The notes below the pieces were generated by a model that had not been told where the DNA came from, ran no database searches, and saw only the letters and a program-made list of their open reading frames with translations. This document shows positions 61,928-64,000 of a stretch of DNA of 64,000 bases, one piece after another. Position numbers and translations under genes: made by a program. How positions within the stretch are numbered: the stretch's first letter is position 1; each line of letters begins with the position of its first letter. Source of the DNA: Pseudomonas cannabina (lineage in GTDB: Bacteria; Pseudomonadota; Gammaproteobacteria; Pseudomonadales; Pseudomonadaceae); NCBI RefSeq assembly GCF_900100365.1, contig NZ_FNKU01000001.1:682001-746000 (forward strand), read 5' to 3'.

Positions 61928-63988
61928 TCATTCGGGAATCTGCAATACCTTGAAGATAAACGCGTACTCCAGCGCCACGTCACGCAAGCCCTGATAACGA
62001 CCGCTCATGCCGCCATGACCTGCGCCCAGTTCGGTCTTGAGCAGCAGCAGGTTGTCATCGGTCTTGCGGTCGCGCAGGCGGGCGACCCATTTGGCTGCTT
62101 CCCAGTACTGCACCCGGCTATCGTTGTAGCCGCCGATGACCAGCATCGCCGGGTAGGCCTGAGCGCTGACATTTTCATAAGGTGCATAGGCCTTGATGCG
62201 CTGGTAAACGTCCGGTTCCTGCGGGTTGCCCCATTCGTCATATTCGGTGACGGTCAATGGCAGGTCCGGGTCGAGCATGGTGTTCAACACATCCACGAAC
62301 GGCACTTCGGCAATCGCCGCCTTGAACAGTTCGGGACGCTGATTGAGCACCGCACCGATCAGCAAGCCACCGGCGCTGCCGCCGCTGATCACCAGTTGGT
62401 CGGCGCTGGTCAGACCCTGTGCAATGAGGTGTTCAGCACAGGCAATGAAATCGCCGAAGGTGTTCTGCTTGTGTTCCTGCTTGCCGTCACGATACCAGGC
62501 CTCGCCCAGTTCGCCGCCGCCACGCACATGGGCGATGGCAAACGCCACACCACGGTCCAGCAGGCTCAGACGAGCATGGGAAAACCACGGGTCGAGGCTT
62601 TCGCCGTAGGCACCGTAGCCGTACAGATACAGCGGGGTCGCTTTGCCAGCCAGTTCGCGTTTGACCACCAGGCTGATCGGCACCTGCGTGCCATCACTGG
62701 CGGTGGCCCACAGGCGCTGGCTGACATAGGCATCGGCGCCGAAGGTGCCCAGCACCGGAGTTTCCTTGAGCACCACTTGCTCGCCGGTCGCCAGCGTCAG
62801 TTGGCGCACCTGCGCCGGACGGTTCAGCGACTGGTAGCGCAGGCGAATCCTGTCACTGTCGAATTCAAGCGTGTCCTGCACATAGAGGCTGTAGGCCGCG
62901 TCCGGCAATTGCACGCGATAAGTCGGCAGATCTTGTGGGCGTACTTCGATCACTGGCAGGCCACCTTCGCGCAGGCTCAGGCTGATGCCTTTGGCGTTCA
63001 AACTGACACCTTCGAGCATCACCTGCTCATCGTGTGCAACCAGTGTCTGCCAGTCGTTACGCAGCGGCACGCCGTCGGCTTTTTCTGCCGCGTGATACAG
63101 CGCGAAGTTGATGCCGCTCTGATTGCTGCGGATTAACCAGCTCCAGACGCCATCGAGCAGGCCGTGATCAGGGTAATACTCATGACCTTCGACGCGTGGC
63201 GCGAGGCAGGTGAAGTCCTGCTCGGGATGATCGGCATCCAGTACCCAGGCCTCGCTGGTGGTCTTGCTGTTGAGCAGGATGACCAGTTGGCGCTCGGAGC
63301 TGGTACGGAAGCAATGCAGAAAGAAACGGCCGTCCGGCTCGTCGAACACCAGGTCTGCAGAGGCGTCGCCCAGTTTATAGCGATGCAGCTTGCCCGGACG
63401 GTGAGTGTCGTCCAGCTCACCGAAAAACAGCGTCTGGCTGTCGTTGGCCCAGGTCATGCTGCCGTCACAGTCTTCAAACGGCAGGCTGATGATCTGACCG
63501 CTGCTCAGTTCCTTGACGAAAAGCTGATAGACCTCATCGCCACTGGTGTCCAGGCTGTAGGCTAGGCGCTGGTGGTCCGGGCTGATGCTGAACGCGCCCA
63601 GCGAGAAGAAGCCGCCGTTGGCCATCGCGTTGGGGTCCAGCAGCAGTTCTTCGCGGCTTTGGTCCACGGTGTTGGAATCGTCGGCCGGACGCGGGCAGCG
63701 ATAGTGCCGCGCGTACTCGTCGCCTTCGGTGGTGCGGGTGTAATACAGGTACGGACCCCAAGGGGAGGGCAGTGACAGGTCGGTTTCCAGAATACGACCC
63801 TTGATCTCCTGAAACAGGCGTTCGCGCAGGTCGGTCTGATCCGCCAGTTGCTGCTCTTGCCAGGCGTTTTCGGCCTTGAGGTAGTCGAGCACCTCGTCGG
63901 TGTCGCGATTCTGCAGCCAGGCATAGGGATCGGAACCGTCGGCCTTGCGAGCCATCGGGGCGCTGGAGGTTGCATTCGAAAAGGACAT
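61928..63988 (-). CDS. ptrB: Oligopeptidase B
   Basis: S9A serine peptidase cutting after Lys/Arg in peptides, 686 residues. The N-terminal beta-propeller spans about 70-400. The catalytic domain has ISGGSAGGLLIGAVLNQRPE (nucleophilic Ser), the Asp region VIGGYNDSRVQYWEAAKWVA and the terminal His in GAGHGGMSGR. The start lies 12 bases from the window end and fits the family, so the gene is complete. Confidence 0.94.
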   Translation of the reverse strand: MSFSNATSSAPMARKADGSDPYAWLQNRDTDEVLDYLKAENAWQEQQLADQTDLRERLFQEIKGRILETDLSLPSPWGPYLYYTRTTEGDEYARHYRCPRPADDSNTVDQSREELLLDPNAMANGGFFSLGAFSISPDHQRLAYSLDTSGDEVYQLFVKELSSGQIISLPFEDCDGSMTWANDSQTLFFGELDDTHRPGKLHRYKLGDASADLVFDEPDGRFFLHCFRTSSERQLVILLNSKTTSEAWVLDADHPEQDFTCLAPRVEGHEYYPDHGLLDGVWSWLIRSNQSGINFALYHAAEKADGVPLRNDWQTLVAHDEQVMLEGVSLNAKGISLSLREGGLPVIEVRPQDLPTYRVQLPDAAYSLYVQDTLEFDSDRIRLRYQSLNRPAQVRQLTLATGEQVVLKETPVLGTFGADAYVSQRLWATASDGTQVPISLVVKRELAGKATPLYLYGYGAYGESLDPWFSHARLSLLDRGVAFAIAHVRGGGELGEAWYRDGKQEHKQNTFGDFIACAEHLIAQGLTSADQLVISGGSAGGLLIGAVLNQRPELFKAAIAEVPFVDVLNTMLDPDLPLTVTEYDEWGNPQEPDVYQRIKAYAPYENVSAQAYPAMLVIGGYNDSRVQYWEAAKWVARLRDRKTDDNLLLLKTELGAGHGGMSGRYQGLRDVALEYAFIFKVLQIPE

Positions 63989-64000
63989 GCTGGGCTCTCT

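Overview
The window is a junction between a mobile island and a Pseudomonas chromosome, most likely from the P. syringae group. The right part (about 36.1-64 kb) is an ordinary core chromosome whose gene order nadA, bepA, tusA-like, perM-like, bcp, gcvR, dapA, bamC, MBL hydrolase, purC, tRNA-Ser matches the conserved Pseudomonas arrangement as I remember it. It continues with maeA, eptA, rnd, ycgL and copAB to ptrB. The left part (1 to about 36.06 kb) is one end of a PFGI-1/pKLC102/PAPI-1-type integrative conjugative element (ICE). The junction is a displaced 3' end of a tRNA-Lys gene at about 36,012-36,061, the usual att site of that family.

ICE layout, nearly all on the minus strand. Next to att lie parA, dnaB, a set of unfamiliar convergent gene pairs (30.7-33.7 kb), small proteins including a HicA-like/Arc-like pair, parB, DUF2857, a STY4528-family replication protein, a 36-bp repeat array, TIGR03761, DUF3158, a Rha-like protein and ssb. 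Then come a CrpP-family protein, a PcfJ-like protein and a SNF2 helicase, the lipoprotein PilL, a small A+T-richer cargo operon fenced by MITEs, and topoisomerase III. The far end (3.5-11.3 kb) carries small ICE proteins (DUF3577, DUF3275 and unknowns), a DNA methyltransferase and a second SNF2 helicase. Several insertions decorate the ICE: a partial IS5-family element at the left edge, a complete IS630-family element at 7.7-8.9 kb, four roughly 99-bp MITEs with IS5-type ends, and three roughly 104-bp MITEs with IS630-type ends. One MITE splits the helicase gene exactly, and an 8-bp tandem duplication frameshifts the neighbouring methyltransferase gene.

The most interesting material is regulatory and non-coding. 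Eight ICE genes have a two-hairpin leader, and in seven of them the second hairpin pairs with the ribosome-binding site; parA has a simpler version. Three of these genes also have a conserved multi-hairpin element upstream with compensatory base changes, and a fourth related copy lies beside topB. A 1-kb non-coding stretch holds a 21-bp perfect inverted repeat and is a candidate origin. The replication region holds nineteen 36-bp palindromic repeats and four symmetrically spaced palindromes. In function the ICE genes serve maintenance (ParA, ParB, DnaB, Rep-like protein, SSB, TopB) and transfer (PilL); the rest of the transfer machinery would lie left of the window. The chromosomal genes are housekeeping plus copper tolerance, lipid A modification and a HepT-MntA toxin-antitoxin pair.
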